A DNA stretch of 64,000 bases from Candidatus Binatia bacterium (lineage in GTDB: Bacteria > Desulfobacterota > Binatia > HRBIN30). Numbering within the stretch: position 1 is the first letter of the stretch; each line of letters begins with the position of its first letter. The translations under genes were made by a program, and so were the position numbers. The stretch covers positions 310,001-374,000 of the forward strand of contig BPIR01000001.1 in NCBI GenBank assembly GCA_026004215.1, in the 5' to 3' direction. Of this stretch, positions 1-8,381 are shown piece after piece. Under the pieces are notes generated by a model, which made no database searches, was not told the DNA's origin, and saw nothing but the letters and a program-made list of their open reading frames with translations.

Positions 1-1213
1 TGGCGATCTCTGCCGTTTCCGTGTCGCGAATCTCGCCGACCATGATTACATCCGGGTCTTGCCGCAGGATCGATCGAAGGCCGTTGGCGAAAGTCAGATC
101 GATCTTGGGATTCACCTGGATTTGCCCGACACCATGGAGCTGGTACTCGATGGGGTCCTCAATCGTGATGATGTTCTTGTCCGTGGTGTTGATTTTCGAA
201 AGGCAAGCGTAAAGCGTCGTTGTTTTTCCACTGCCAGTGGGGCCCGTAACCAGGATGATTCCGTGGCTTTGCCGGATTAGGCGATTTACGGTTTCCAACT
301 TGTTGCCTGTAAGCCCAAGCTCCTCGAGTTGCAGCAACGTGCTCGCCCGATCCAGCAAACGCATCACCACGCGTTCCCCGTGTGCCGTCGGCACCACCGA
401 CACCCGGATGTCAATGTCCTTGCCGGCAAGTCGGATCCGAATTCGACCATCCTGAGGAAGTCGCTTCTCCGCGATATTGAGGCCGGCCATGACCTTGACT
501 CTGGAGATGATGATCGGTTGGAACCGCTTTGGTGGGGACAAAATATCGTAGAGCACGCCATCGATCCGAAATCTCACCAAAAGATCGCGTTCGTACGGCT
601 CGATATGGATGTCGCTCGCTCGGTCCTTGGCGGCCTGGAAGATCAACTGGTTCACGAGCCGGATGATGGGCGCCTCTTCGTCCGCATCGAGGAGATCTCG
701 GGGTTCCTCGAGGTCGGCCAGTTCCAGATCCAGACGTTCCGTGTCCAAGTCGTCAATTAAGTCCGACGCCGAATCCGCGGTAATCTGGTCGTAAGCACGG
801 TTGATGGCATCGAGGACCACCGGTGCCGGAGCCACAAAGGCCCTTACGGGGTGCCGAAGTAGGACCCGTAAGTCGTCCAATGCCGAAATTTGGCTGGGGT
901 CGGCCATTGCCACGAGTACGGCCTTGCCCTCGCGCGCTACAGGGAGAAGCATGTAGCGTTTCGCGAAGTTGATGGGCACTTGCTGGATCAGGTCCAGAAC
1001 ATCTCCCTCCGGCAGTCGCTCGCGGAACGGCAACCCATAGTGGTGAGCCACGGCCCGAGCCCAAGTCACACTGTCAATGGCCCCCATTTCTTGAAGAACG
1101 TCGCCGAGGCCTTTGCCGTCTCTCTGCCGTTCTCGGGCCTTTTCGAGGACCTCTTCCGAGAGGTTCCCGAACTGTAAGAGCAGGGCTTCGAGTGAGCGTG
1201 CGGCGACTGCCAT
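1..1213 (-). CDS. gspE: Type II secretion ATPase GspE, 3' end outside window
   Basis: This is the cytoplasmic ATPase that powers pseudopilus assembly in type II secretion. I translated 404 residues from the ATG at 1213 and the frame is open to the window edge. An N1E-type helical domain (about residues 1-145) is followed by an acidic linker, an AKDRASDIHIEPYE segment (about 195-208), Walker A GPTGSGKT (324-331), an IEDPIEYQ Asp box and the Walker B region ending VGEIRD. The C-terminal part, where a CxxC-type zinc motif is normally found, is not visible. It lies 7 bp after gspD, which fits a gspC-D-E operon. PilB is the main alternative, but the GspC and GspD neighbours decide for GspE. Confidence 0.96.
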   Translation of the reverse strand, partial: MAVAARSLEALLLQFGNLSEEVLEKARERQRDGKGLGDVLQEMGAIDSVTWARAVAHHYGLPFRERLPEGDVLDLIQQVPINFAKRYMLLPVAREGKAVLVAMADPSQISALDDLRVLLRHPVRAFVAPAPVVLDAINRAYDQITADSASDLIDDLDTERLDLELADLEEPRDLLDADEEAPIIRLVNQLIFQAAKDRASDIHIEPYERDLLVRFRIDGVLYDILSPPKRFQPIIISRVKVMAGLNIAEKRLPQDGRIRIRLAGKDIDIRVSVVPTAHGERVVMRLLDRASTLLQLEELGLTGNKLETVNRLIRQSHGIILVTGPTGSGKTTTLYACLSKINTTDKNIITIEDPIEYQLHGVGQIQVNPKIDLTFANGLRSILRQDPDVIMVGEIRDTETAEIA

Positions 1214-1220
1214 GGACTAC

Positions 1221-4067
1221 CTAGCCAAGCTGCCAATTATCCTGGTCCAGCACCTGTGTCTCTACCGGCTCGCGCCAATGCAAGAAAGTCAATGGTTGGC
1301 GACTCACCGGCATTCCCTCCGGGTAAGCAGCAAATGCTTCCGATGGATTCTCGAACACCTCCAAGCAAACGTACTTAGCACGATAAGCTTTGCTGTCGAA
1401 CCGGTAAATGGCACCTTTTTGAAATTCGCCTGCCAGGGCCACGTCGCTGGGAACCACTAGGGCCACGAGCCCGTTGCTGCTCTCCAAACTGGGCAGCGGC
1501 GAACCTTCCTCTTCCAGGACGGCCAGCAGAACGTAGCGGTTTGCACCAGCCACCCCACTTTGGCTGGAGGACCGCTTCAAGCCGCTCGGGCTCTCCTCGA
1601 ATTTCGGCTCGGGCTTGGACTTTTCTTCCTCTGTGCTGTCCGCTCGTGGTTTGTACACCTCGATCCGAGAGCGTTTGCCTCTCTCCACAGTCTCGCGCTC
1701 CTCTGGCGGCGGCTCGATCGATGGCCGCACCTCCCAAGAGGGTGCGTACAACTGCTCCCAACGTGGGGGGCGCTGTCCCATCTCTTCGTAGGGGCGCCGC
1801 AGAACCCGATCACGCTCCGACACGGCAACGTTGCGCTGGTCGCGTTCGTTGCGGATGATGTGCGGCGTCAGAAAAATCAGCAGGTTTGTCTTGCGATTGC
1901 GGGTAGAATCGAAACGGAAGGCGTTGCCGATCACGGGAATGTCGCCCAAGAACGGCACCTTACTCACGTTCTTGCCGCGTGCCTCGAACATGATCCCACC
2001 GATGACGACAGTTTGGCCGTCGCGGGTGACCACGCTGGTTGTTGCCGACCGGATCGTCGTCGTCGGACCGAGTTGGGGGTCGTTGGAAATGACGTCGGAG
2101 ACCTCTTGGAAGATGTCCAGGCGAACCTGGCCACCTTCGGAAATCTGCGGAGTGAGCCGCAGGGTGATACCGACATCCCTCCGCTCGATCGTCGCGAAAG
2201 TGTTGCTCAAGTTCACGTCACTCGTGGCCCGGCTGGCGATGAACGGTACGTTTTGACCGGAAACAATTTCGGCAGGTTGGTTATCTGTAGTCAGCACTGT
2301 AGGGGCGGAGAGGATGTTGGCATCGGAGCGGCTCTCCAGCGCTCGTAACAATGCTTGCTGCGCTGGGATCGTGACTCCGTTCACCGTCACCGTTTGCGAG
2401 CTGGCCGCTGCCAGCACCAGGCCAGACAGATTGGTCGGGTTCAGGAGTTGGTTGATGTCTCCCCGCAAATTCGTGCGGCCAAATCCCACGCCATTGGGAA
2501 TCTCTGTGGCTCCTTGCAGCTCAATGCCGAGTTCACGGGTGAGGTCGAGCGACACCTCGGCAATGATGGCCTCCACGTAGACCTGACGGCGGCGTACATC
2601 GAGCTTCTCGATAACCTCCCGCAGAGTCTCGAAGTCTTGTGGTGAGGCGTTGATGATCAAAGCGTTGGTCGCGGGATCTGCACTGATGCGTACTTGTCCC
2701 TCGAATTCTGTCTGCTGGCCGGGTTGGCCAGTGGCCCCAGTGGTAGTTCCAGCTAAGCCCGGCCGTCTACCAGCAAGGGAGCCCGCTGCACCAAAGCCCG
2801 TCTGGCCCAGGCCTAAGCCGATTCCGGGCGCGACTCCGCCAAAGCCGAATCCTCCTAAACCCGGAGCGAACCCGCCAAAACCCGTTGTCCCGAACCCTCC
2901 AAGCCCGAAGCCTCCGACCCGGCCAAAGCCTCCGCCAAAACCTCCCCGCAATCCGCCCCCAAAGCCGAAGCCACCGCGAAGCCCCCCGATGCCTCCGAAA
3001 CCAAAGGGACTAAACCCCCCAAAACCCGCGCCAGCACCGACCAGCGACGAAAGCACTGGAATGAGCTCGAAGGCGTTGGCGTACTTCAGATAGTACACGT
3101 GGATGCGCCCTGTGCCCAAGGGCAGAGGGACGTCCAGGCGGGCAATCAAATCCTTGATGCGCCGAGCTTCGGCTGGTCCGGCAACTAAAATCAACGAGTT
3201 GGTTCGCTCGTCCGGAATAATCTTGAACGCTCGCTCCGGTGTGACCCCACCCGTAATTGTCTGGCCGCCGGTGGCGGCAGTGGTTCCCGTACGCGGTGCA
3301 GTGCCGCGGCGCAGGCGCGCGTCCGGTGCCGCACCAGGTTGAGTTGCCGGTGCGCCGGACGGCTGGGCACTGGGTTCTTCCAGGAGCTGTTGCAACAGCG
3401 CGGCAATATCCCCTGCGAAGGCATAATTGAGACGCACAACTTCGATTTCTTGCTGCTGGCCTTCCACGTCGAGTTGGGAGAGGATCTTGGCAAGCCGGTC
3501 CGTTTGCGCGGCGGTGTCTATGATGATGAGCGTGTTCGTCGGTGTGTAAGCCGTGAGGAGGCCATCCGGCGAGGCCAGTGGCTGGAGGATGGCCACCATG
3601 TTGTTGGCGTCCACGTACTTTAGCCGAATGAGACGGGTGATGTATTCGTCTCGTGGCTGCGGCCGTGTTTCCGGCAGTACGGTGTCGATCGTCGAGGTCT
3701 TTGCGTCTTTGGTTGGCAAAATTTTAATAATGGAGCCGGCGGGAACCGTGGTGAAGCCCTTGACCTGGAGCACGGACTGGAAGACCAAATACGCCTCGTC
3801 GACGGAAATTTTGCCAGGCGAGATGATCGTCACCTTCCCGCGGACTTTCTCGTCCACAATGAAGTTTTTCCCCGTGATGTCGCTAATGAACTTGACCAGG
3901 ACGGCTATGTCCACGTCCTGAAAGTTCATTGTGATCTTCGCGGGCTCATTATCGGTAGCCTCCCGCTCTACGGTTGCGTCTTCTTGAGCGCAGACCACCG
4001 GGGTCTGGACGACCACGCCACTAGCGAGGCTGCTGACTCCAACCAGTATTAGTCCCCAACGCCGCAT
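1221..4067 (-). CDS. gspD: Type II secretion secretin GspD, with Gly-rich loop and long C-terminal extension
   Basis: This is the outer-membrane secretin channel of the type II system, 948 aa; most GspD proteins are roughly 650-750 aa. It has an N-terminal signal peptide, an N0 domain (NFQDVDIAVLVKFISDITGKN), N1-N3 repeats and a C-terminal secretin domain with VPFLGDIPVIGNAFR and LIFLTPHII. Three features explain the extra length. A Pro/Ala/Thr-rich insert sits in N2, a roughly 100-residue Gly/Phe-rich loop interrupts N3 (about 340-450), and about 208 residues follow the secretin core. That extension is a charged Pro/Glu/Lys linker and then a compact, apparently folded segment (about 840-948). 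The gene lies between gspC and gspE on the same strand. Confidence 0.96.
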   Translation of the reverse strand: MRRWGLILVGVSSLASGVVVQTPVVCAQEDATVEREATDNEPAKITMNFQDVDIAVLVKFISDITGKNFIVDEKVRGKVTIISPGKISVDEAYLVFQSVLQVKGFTTVPAGSIIKILPTKDAKTSTIDTVLPETRPQPRDEYITRLIRLKYVDANNMVAILQPLASPDGLLTAYTPTNTLIIIDTAAQTDRLAKILSQLDVEGQQQEIEVVRLNYAFAGDIAALLQQLLEEPSAQPSGAPATQPGAAPDARLRRGTAPRTGTTAATGGQTITGGVTPERAFKIIPDERTNSLILVAGPAEARRIKDLIARLDVPLPLGTGRIHVYYLKYANAFELIPVLSSLVGAGAGFGGFSPFGFGGIGGLRGGFGFGGGLRGGFGGGFGRVGGFGLGGFGTTGFGGFAPGLGGFGFGGVAPGIGLGLGQTGFGAAGSLAGRRPGLAGTTTGATGQPGQQTEFEGQVRISADPATNALIINASPQDFETLREVIEKLDVRRRQVYVEAIIAEVSLDLTRELGIELQGATEIPNGVGFGRTNLRGDINQLLNPTNLSGLVLAAASSQTVTVNGVTIPAQQALLRALESRSDANILSAPTVLTTDNQPAEIVSGQNVPFIASRATSDVNLSNTFATIERRDVGITLRLTPQISEGGQVRLDIFQEVSDVISNDPQLGPTTTIRSATTSVVTRDGQTVVIGGIMFEARGKNVSKVPFLGDIPVIGNAFRFDSTRNRKTNLLIFLTPHIIRNERDQRNVAVSERDRVLRRPYEEMGQRPPRWEQLYAPSWEVRPSIEPPPEERETVERGKRSRIEVYKPRADSTEEEKSKPEPKFEESPSGLKRSSSQSGVAGANRYVLLAVLEEEGSPLPSLESSNGLVALVVPSDVALAGEFQKGAIYRFDSKAYRAKYVCLEVFENPSEAFAAYPEGMPVSRQPLTFLHWREPVETQVLDQDNWQLG
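2730..3045 (-). repeat. Low-complexity Gly/Phe-rich coding repeat inside gspD
   Basis: The DNA is built from degenerate units such as ccgccaaagccgaa, encoding GGFGFGG-type repeats within the N3 domain of GspD. It also creates long Pro/Lys-rich open frames on the other strand, which I regard as artefacts. The N3 loop of secretins faces the channel lumen, so this insert is predicted to lie there. Confidence 0.8.
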
Positions 4068-4090
4068 ACCACCCCTCTTCCCCCCTGCCC

Positions 4091-5011
4091 TTACCGGATT
4101 CGGTAGAGAGTTTCGAACGGTTGCTTGTTTCGAACCCCAGCAACCTTGATCTCGCTCGCGTTTCTCAGTTCCTGAAACAGTGCCAGAGCTTTTGCTGGGT
4201 CACTGAGATCCTGGCCATTGATTGACTGGATCACATCACCATTGCGAAGCCCAAGCTGCTCAAAAATGCTCCCCTGCCGAATCGCAAATAAGCGGAAGCC
4301 CGTCGAGCGGCCGTTTTCAAAGTGAGGTACCGCCCGCATTTGCGTGAGCAACTGGTTCATGTTGTCCAATTGCCGGTCGACCTCAGCACGGTCAATGTGG
4401 AATTCGTTCTCTCCCACTTGCTGGATGTACGGGTTTTGAGCAGCAGGAGGAGCGCTTGGATCCGGAATCGCAGAAGGAAACGACGCATTGACGATCACGC
4501 GCTGCCCCCCGACAGAAGGTACCCCTCCCGGCAGCCCTCCGCCTGGTTGCGCCATCTCCAGGACTTCTTCGAAGCCACCCCGATCTAGCACCACGTGGTC
4601 CCAATTGATCGCCTTGACGGTGGCCGAACCGGGAACTTGGTCTCCCACTCTGTACACGTCTTGCTTGTGACTCGCCAAGTCCTCGATGACGCAATACGAA
4701 GGCCCTTGCGTATGAAGCGATACCCCCCAAAGCTTAAGGTTGAGTTTCGTCGGAGGGGGCGGTGCCTCGACTTTGACTTCCTCCACTGGCTTGGCCGGAT
4801 TGAAAATATCGCGCGAACTAATCGCCGCGTACGCAGCCAGGGGGCGCTTCGCCGGCTTCTGAATGGGCGGCGGTGGAGGTTTGAGGTGCACCTCAGGAGC
4901 AACGGCGAGACGGGCGGCGATTGCAGCGCTCACGGCCGAAGCCCCTAGGTAAGCCACGAGTGTCAGCAGTAAAAAATTAACCCAAATCAGGTGCCGCGGC
5001 GAGAGCTTCAT
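4091..5011 (-). CDS. gspC: Type II secretion inner-membrane protein GspC with PDZ domain
   Basis: GspC links the inner-membrane platform to the secretin and helps gate substrates. The 306-aa protein has a short cytoplasmic start, one membrane helix (about residues 10-31), a Pro-rich linker, a homology region (about 55-150, with SRDIFNPAKP and LWGVSLHTQGPSYCVIED) and a C-terminal PDZ domain (about 215-306, with GLRNGDVIQSINGQ). It is the first gene of the gspC-D-E run and is 23 bp from gspD. The PDZ form, rather than a coiled-coil form, is the common enterobacterial-type architecture. Confidence 0.93.
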   Translation of the reverse strand: MKLSPRHLIWVNFLLLTLVAYLGASAVSAAIAARLAVAPEVHLKPPPPPIQKPAKRPLAAYAAISSRDIFNPAKPVEEVKVEAPPPPTKLNLKLWGVSLHTQGPSYCVIEDLASHKQDVYRVGDQVPGSATVKAINWDHVVLDRGGFEEVLEMAQPGGGLPGGVPSVGGQRVIVNASFPSAIPDPSAPPAAQNPYIQQVGENEFHIDRAEVDRQLDNMNQLLTQMRAVPHFENGRSTGFRLFAIRQGSIFEQLGLRNGDVIQSINGQDLSDPAKALALFQELRNASEIKVAGVRNKQPFETLYRIR

Positions 5012-5086
5012 GACGCTGACTGGAAAACCCTAGCGTGTATAGACGAAGCGGCTTCGCGGATTCAAGCAAACACATTGCCGCGCCAA

Positions 5087-5115
5087 TTGACTGCCTAGAA
5101 CCATACCGATAGGCT
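5087..5115 (+). promoter_or_regulatory. Candidate sigma70 promoter for the erpA-hem operon
   Basis: TTGACT at 5087-5092 is followed by a 17-base spacer and TAGGCT at 5110-5115, about 90 bases upstream of the first gene. The spacing is ideal; the -10 match is moderate. Confidence 0.45.
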
Positions 5116-5202
5116 TCCTCGACGCGTTCTCAAGGAAAAACTTCACTAGGTTGTGGTTCGACATGACAGACAACCATCAATGCAACGGAGGTCGATTCGC
5201 CG

Positions 5203-5589
5203 ATGGAACGGCCTAACGAAGGGCAGCAACACGACGTGGGTCCGCTATTGCAACTCACACCGCTTGCGGTGGAGCAAGCGAAGGCAGTGTTGACGCGGAA
5301 AGGTATGCCTGAGGGAGTATTGCGCGTGAGCGTGACCGGGGGCGGTTGCTCGGGGATGCAGTATTCCTTGAGTCTGGCGTTAGAGGCCCAACCCGGCGAC
5401 CTTGTCTTCGAACAGGATGGATTGCGGATTGCAGTAGAAAGCGCAGCGCGCCCATACCTCCAGGGGGCGGTAATCGACTACGTTACGGCTCTGCATGGGG
5501 CAGGTTTCAAGTTCTTGAACCCTAATGCCAGCCGAACGTGCGGTTGCGGTTCGTCGTTTTCCGTCGATCGTCATGGACCAGGAGACTGA
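5203..5589 (+). CDS. erpA: A-type iron-sulfur cluster carrier (ErpA/IscA/SufA family)
   Basis: A-type carriers receive an Fe-S cluster and pass it to apoproteins. The 128-aa protein has the family signature cysteines: C49 in GGGCSGMQY and C113/C115 in RTCGCGSSF, with SxSV and FxxxG spacing as in ErpA/IscA. A ribosome site GGAGG lies 11 bases before the ATG. It opens the tetrapyrrole operon, which suggests co-supply of Fe-S and heme. From sequence alone I cannot separate ErpA from IscA or SufA. Confidence 0.85.
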   Translation: MERPNEGQQHDVGPLLQLTPLAVEQAKAVLTRKGMPEGVLRVSVTGGGCSGMQYSLSLALEAQPGDLVFEQDGLRIAVESAARPYLQGAVIDYVTALHGAGFKFLNPNASRTCGCGSSFSVDRHGPGD

Positions 5590-5620
5590 CCCCAGCCTGT
5601 TTCAACCCTCCCCGGGTTCG

Positions 5621-6286
5621 ATGAGATACTTGCCGATTGCACTTTCCCTCCGCGATCGGTCCTGTGCGGTCGTGGGCGGTGGTTTGGTCGCCCTGCAGAA
5701 ATGTAAAATTCTAGGGGACGCGGGAGCTCGCCTTACGGTCATCAGCCCGCAAGTATTGGAAGAGCTTGCGAGCCTCATTGCTCAGAAACAGTACACTCAC
5801 GTCCAGCGCGCCTATCGGCAAGGGGATTTGCGCGGGCATGACTTGGCTGTGATCGCAACGAGCGAACCGGCCGTGCAAGAAGCGGCCGCGCAGGAGGCGC
5901 AGGCACTGGGTACCTTGGTCAATGTGGTCGATCGTCCGGAGCTTTGCAGCTTCATCATGCCAGCTCTACTCGTTCGCGGCGACATTGTGATTGCCGTCAG
6001 TACGTCAGGGCGGGCTCCAGGCTTTGCCGCGGCGTTGCGTGACCGCATTGCTGCTTGGCTCGGGCCGGAATACGGCGCTGCTTTGGAGATAGCTCGGCGG
6101 TTGCGCCAAGTTTGGAAATCTCAGAATCTGCCGATGGGGGAACGCCGGCGCCGTGCTCAGCTCCTCTTGGGGGATGAGTTCTTGAACGCGGTGCGAACTG
6201 GCGACCTGGAGTCGGCTCGAACCTACATCGAGAAGGTCCAAGGTGAGGCGGTGCCGAGGGAAATCCTGAGAGGCCTGGTACCATGA
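5621..6286 (+). CDS. Precorrin-2 dehydrogenase / sirohydrochlorin ferrochelatase (CysG N-terminal type)
   Basis: This enzyme oxidises precorrin-2 with NAD and may insert iron on the way to siroheme. The start at 5621 gives MRYLPIALSLRDRSCAVVGGG, the usual family opening with a Rossmann GGG loop. Upstream in-frame ATGs at 5525 and 5573 would overlap erpA and add non-conserved residues. At about 221 aa it matches stand-alone SirC/Met8-like proteins. The substrate would come from the CobA domain encoded downstream in the same operon. Its stop overlaps the next start (ATGA). Confidence 0.88.
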   Translation: MRYLPIALSLRDRSCAVVGGGLVALQKCKILGDAGARLTVISPQVLEELASLIAQKQYTHVQRAYRQGDLRGHDLAVIATSEPAVQEAAAQEAQALGTLVNVVDRPELCSFIMPALLVRGDIVIAVSTSGRAPGFAAALRDRIAAWLGPEYGAALEIARRLRQVWKSQNLPMGERRRRAQLLLGDEFLNAVRTGDLESARTYIEKVQGEAVPREILRGLVP

Positions 6287-7116
6287 GTATAGCGTTGTTG
6301 CTGATGACGTTCGGAGTGTACCTCTCGGGAACCGCCGCATTCCTGATCCATGTGGTCTCCGGGTCAGAATGGTCTCGGCGGCTCGGGCACGGTTCGTTGT
6401 TGTTGGCGGTTTGCACACATGCGGGGGCGCTCGCCTCTCGTGTCGGCGCCTTTGGCTATGAGGCGCTCGGCCCTTTGCCGGAGCAGCTCTCCCTGGTGGC
6501 ATTGTTTGCAGTTGCGGTGTATCTCCTAGTGTCGGTTCGGGTTGCCCTCGCCGCCGTCGGAGCGGTTCTGGCGCCATTGGCCGCGCTGGCGACCGGATCG
6601 GCGTATTTCTTTGAAACCGGCGGGCCGGTGGCGTCCGCCTCGCGACAGGGCATTTGGTTGCCCGCACACATCGGCCCTACCTTGTTGGGCTACGGTGTGT
6701 TCGCGTTGTCGTTTTGCCTGAGTTTGGCCTACCTGCTTCAGGAAAGACAGATCAAACGGAACGCCCGCAGCGGAGTCTTTCGCCGTCTCCCCCCGTTGGA
6801 AACCTTGGACCAGTGGAACTACCGGTTCGTGGCGTGGGGCTTCGTGTTTTTCACCGTAGGGATCCTTACGGGCGCCTGGCTTGCCCGGCAAACCTGGGGG
6901 AGCTTGTGGTCTTGGGACCCAGTCCAGGCCTGGGCTTGGGTCGTATGGATTTTTTATGCGGGTCTCTTGCACTTGCGCAGCGTCGGGTGGCGCGGAAAAC
7001 GGGCGGCGCAACTTGTTGTTTGGTCTTTTCTTCTTCTGCTGGTTTCATTTATCGGCGTGAGCATGTTCTTCCCGGGGCGCCACGGGGTCCAAACATCATG
7101 GACGCTCAACTCCTGA
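6283..7116 (+). CDS. CcsA/HemX-family heme-handling membrane protein
   Basis: The 277-aa protein has about eight membrane helices and a tryptophan-rich heme motif at 205-212 (WGSLWSWD) followed by PVQ rather than the commoner P-K-E. Histidines in predicted loops (for example in PAHIGPTLLGYG) could ligate heme. Family members either assemble cytochromes c (CcsA/ResC) or, as HemX, sit next to hemA and influence its amount. Position directly before hemA, with a 19-bp overlap, favours the HemX role. The window also has a complete-looking System I, so a System II function is not needed. Confidence 0.82.
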   Translation: MSIALLLMTFGVYLSGTAAFLIHVVSGSEWSRRLGHGSLLLAVCTHAGALASRVGAFGYEALGPLPEQLSLVALFAVAVYLLVSVRVALAAVGAVLAPLAALATGSAYFFETGGPVASASRQGIWLPAHIGPTLLGYGVFALSFCLSLAYLLQERQIKRNARSGVFRRLPPLETLDQWNYRFVAWGFVFFTVGILTGAWLARQTWGSLWSWDPVQAWAWVVWIFYAGLLHLRSVGWRGKRAAQLVVWSFLLLLVSFIGVSMFFPGRHGVQTSWTLNS

Positions 7117-8381
7117 TCGTGGGGGTCAACCATCGGTGGTCTCCCGTTGAAGTGCGCGAGCGCTTGGCGGTCCAACCGGAGCGGGTTCCGGACTTCCTAC
7201 AACGGGTCGCGGAATCTCCGGCAATCGAAGAGGCCGCGGTGCTTTCCACCTGCAACCGAGTGGAAACGGTTGTCGTCACCCGGCACTTGGAAGATGCCGC
7301 CGAGGCGGTGGTGACTCAACTCAGCGGCGAGGACCGTTGCTCGCCGCGGGAATTAGAGGACAATCTCCTGCAATACCGTGGCCGTGAGGCTGTGCGCCAC
7401 CTGTTCCGCGTTGCGGCGAGCCTAGACTCCATGGTCGTTGGGGAGCCGCAAATTCTTGGCCAAATGAAGGACTTTTACCGCCGGGCGGCAGCGGCGGGAA
7501 CAATTGGGGTCGTTTTGCATCGCTGCTTCCACAAAGCATTCGCGGTGGCCAAGCGAGTGCGTACGGAAACCGGAATCGCAAGCCGAGCGGTTTCTGTGAG
7601 CTCGGCGGCTGTGGAGCTCGCCTCGAAGGTATTCGATCGCCTGGATGACAAAACCGCGCTCCTCATCGGAGCCGGGACGATGGGAGAACTGGCCGCGCGA
7701 CATTTGTTGTCGCACGGAGTCCGTGGTTTACTCGTGATCAATCGTAGCTTCGAGCGTGCGGTAGCGGTGGCCAAGCAGTTCGCAGGTACACCGATGCCGT
7801 GGGATGAACTACCACAGGCGCTCATATGGGCGGATGTTGTCGTAGGTTCGACGGCAGCAGAGGGTTTTGTACTCAAGGTGGAAACCATTCGCGAGGCTCT
7901 CCGCCAGCGGAAGTTCCGGCCCTTGTTTCTGATCGACCTGAGCGTGCCGCGTAACTTCGACCCGCAAATCAATCAAATCGATCAGGTCTACCTCTTCGAT
8001 ATTGATGACCTGTCCGCGGTTGCCGAGCAAAATCGCGGACAGCGTGCCATCGAAGCGGAACAGGCCGAACTGATCGTCGAGGCCGAGGTAGACGCCTTTA
8101 TGCGGTGGCTCCGTTCTCTCGATGCGGTTCCAACCATCGTCGCCTTACGGGAGCGTGTCGAAGCACTCCGCCAGCAGGAAGTTCAGCGCTTCTTTGCGAG
8201 CCATGCGGAGCTTAGCGCTGAAGCACGACGAGAAATCGACGCCTTTTCGCGTGCGCTGATCGCTAAATTCCTTCATGGTCCTCTGACCGAGATCAAGCGG
8301 CTGGGAAGTAAGAGGGAAAAGCTTTACTTGGCGGCCGCACGCCGGTTGTTTCATCTGGATCAGGAGACCGACGAGGAATGA
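7098..8381 (+). CDS. hemA: Glutamyl-tRNA reductase
   Basis: HemA reduces glutamyl-tRNA to glutamate-1-semialdehyde, the committed step of C5-pathway heme synthesis. The start at 7098 gives MDAQLLIVGVNHRWSPVEVR, the standard family opening, so the much longer open frame reaching back to 6654 is a chance extension. C52 in STCNRVE is the catalytic thiol. An NADPH-binding region (LLIGAGTMGELAARHL) and a C-terminal dimerisation helix follow, and 427 aa is normal. The start lies inside the preceding gene and the stop overlaps hemC (ATGA), indicating translational coupling. Confidence 0.95.
   Translation: MDAQLLIVGVNHRWSPVEVRERLAVQPERVPDFLQRVAESPAIEEAAVLSTCNRVETVVVTRHLEDAAEAVVTQLSGEDRCSPRELEDNLLQYRGREAVRHLFRVAASLDSMVVGEPQILGQMKDFYRRAAAAGTIGVVLHRCFHKAFAVAKRVRTETGIASRAVSVSSAAVELASKVFDRLDDKTALLIGAGTMGELAARHLLSHGVRGLLVINRSFERAVAVAKQFAGTPMPWDELPQALIWADVVVGSTAAEGFVLKVETIREALRQRKFRPLFLIDLSVPRNFDPQINQIDQVYLFDIDDLSAVAEQNRGQRAIEAEQAELIVEAEVDAFMRWLRSLDAVPTIVALRERVEALRQQEVQRFFASHAELSAEARREIDAFSRALIAKFLHGPLTEIKRLGSKREKLYLAAARRLFHLDQETDEE

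Noticed and set aside
2650..3093. Open plus-strand frame of 147 codons, very Pro/Lys-rich
   Set aside because: It is the reverse of the Gly/Phe-rich repeat in gspD; the composition comes from that repeat and the frame has no family character.
6654..8381. 575-codon frame containing hemA
   Set aside because: The family start and the overlap pattern place the true start at 7098; the upstream part is a shadow of the CcsA-like gene.
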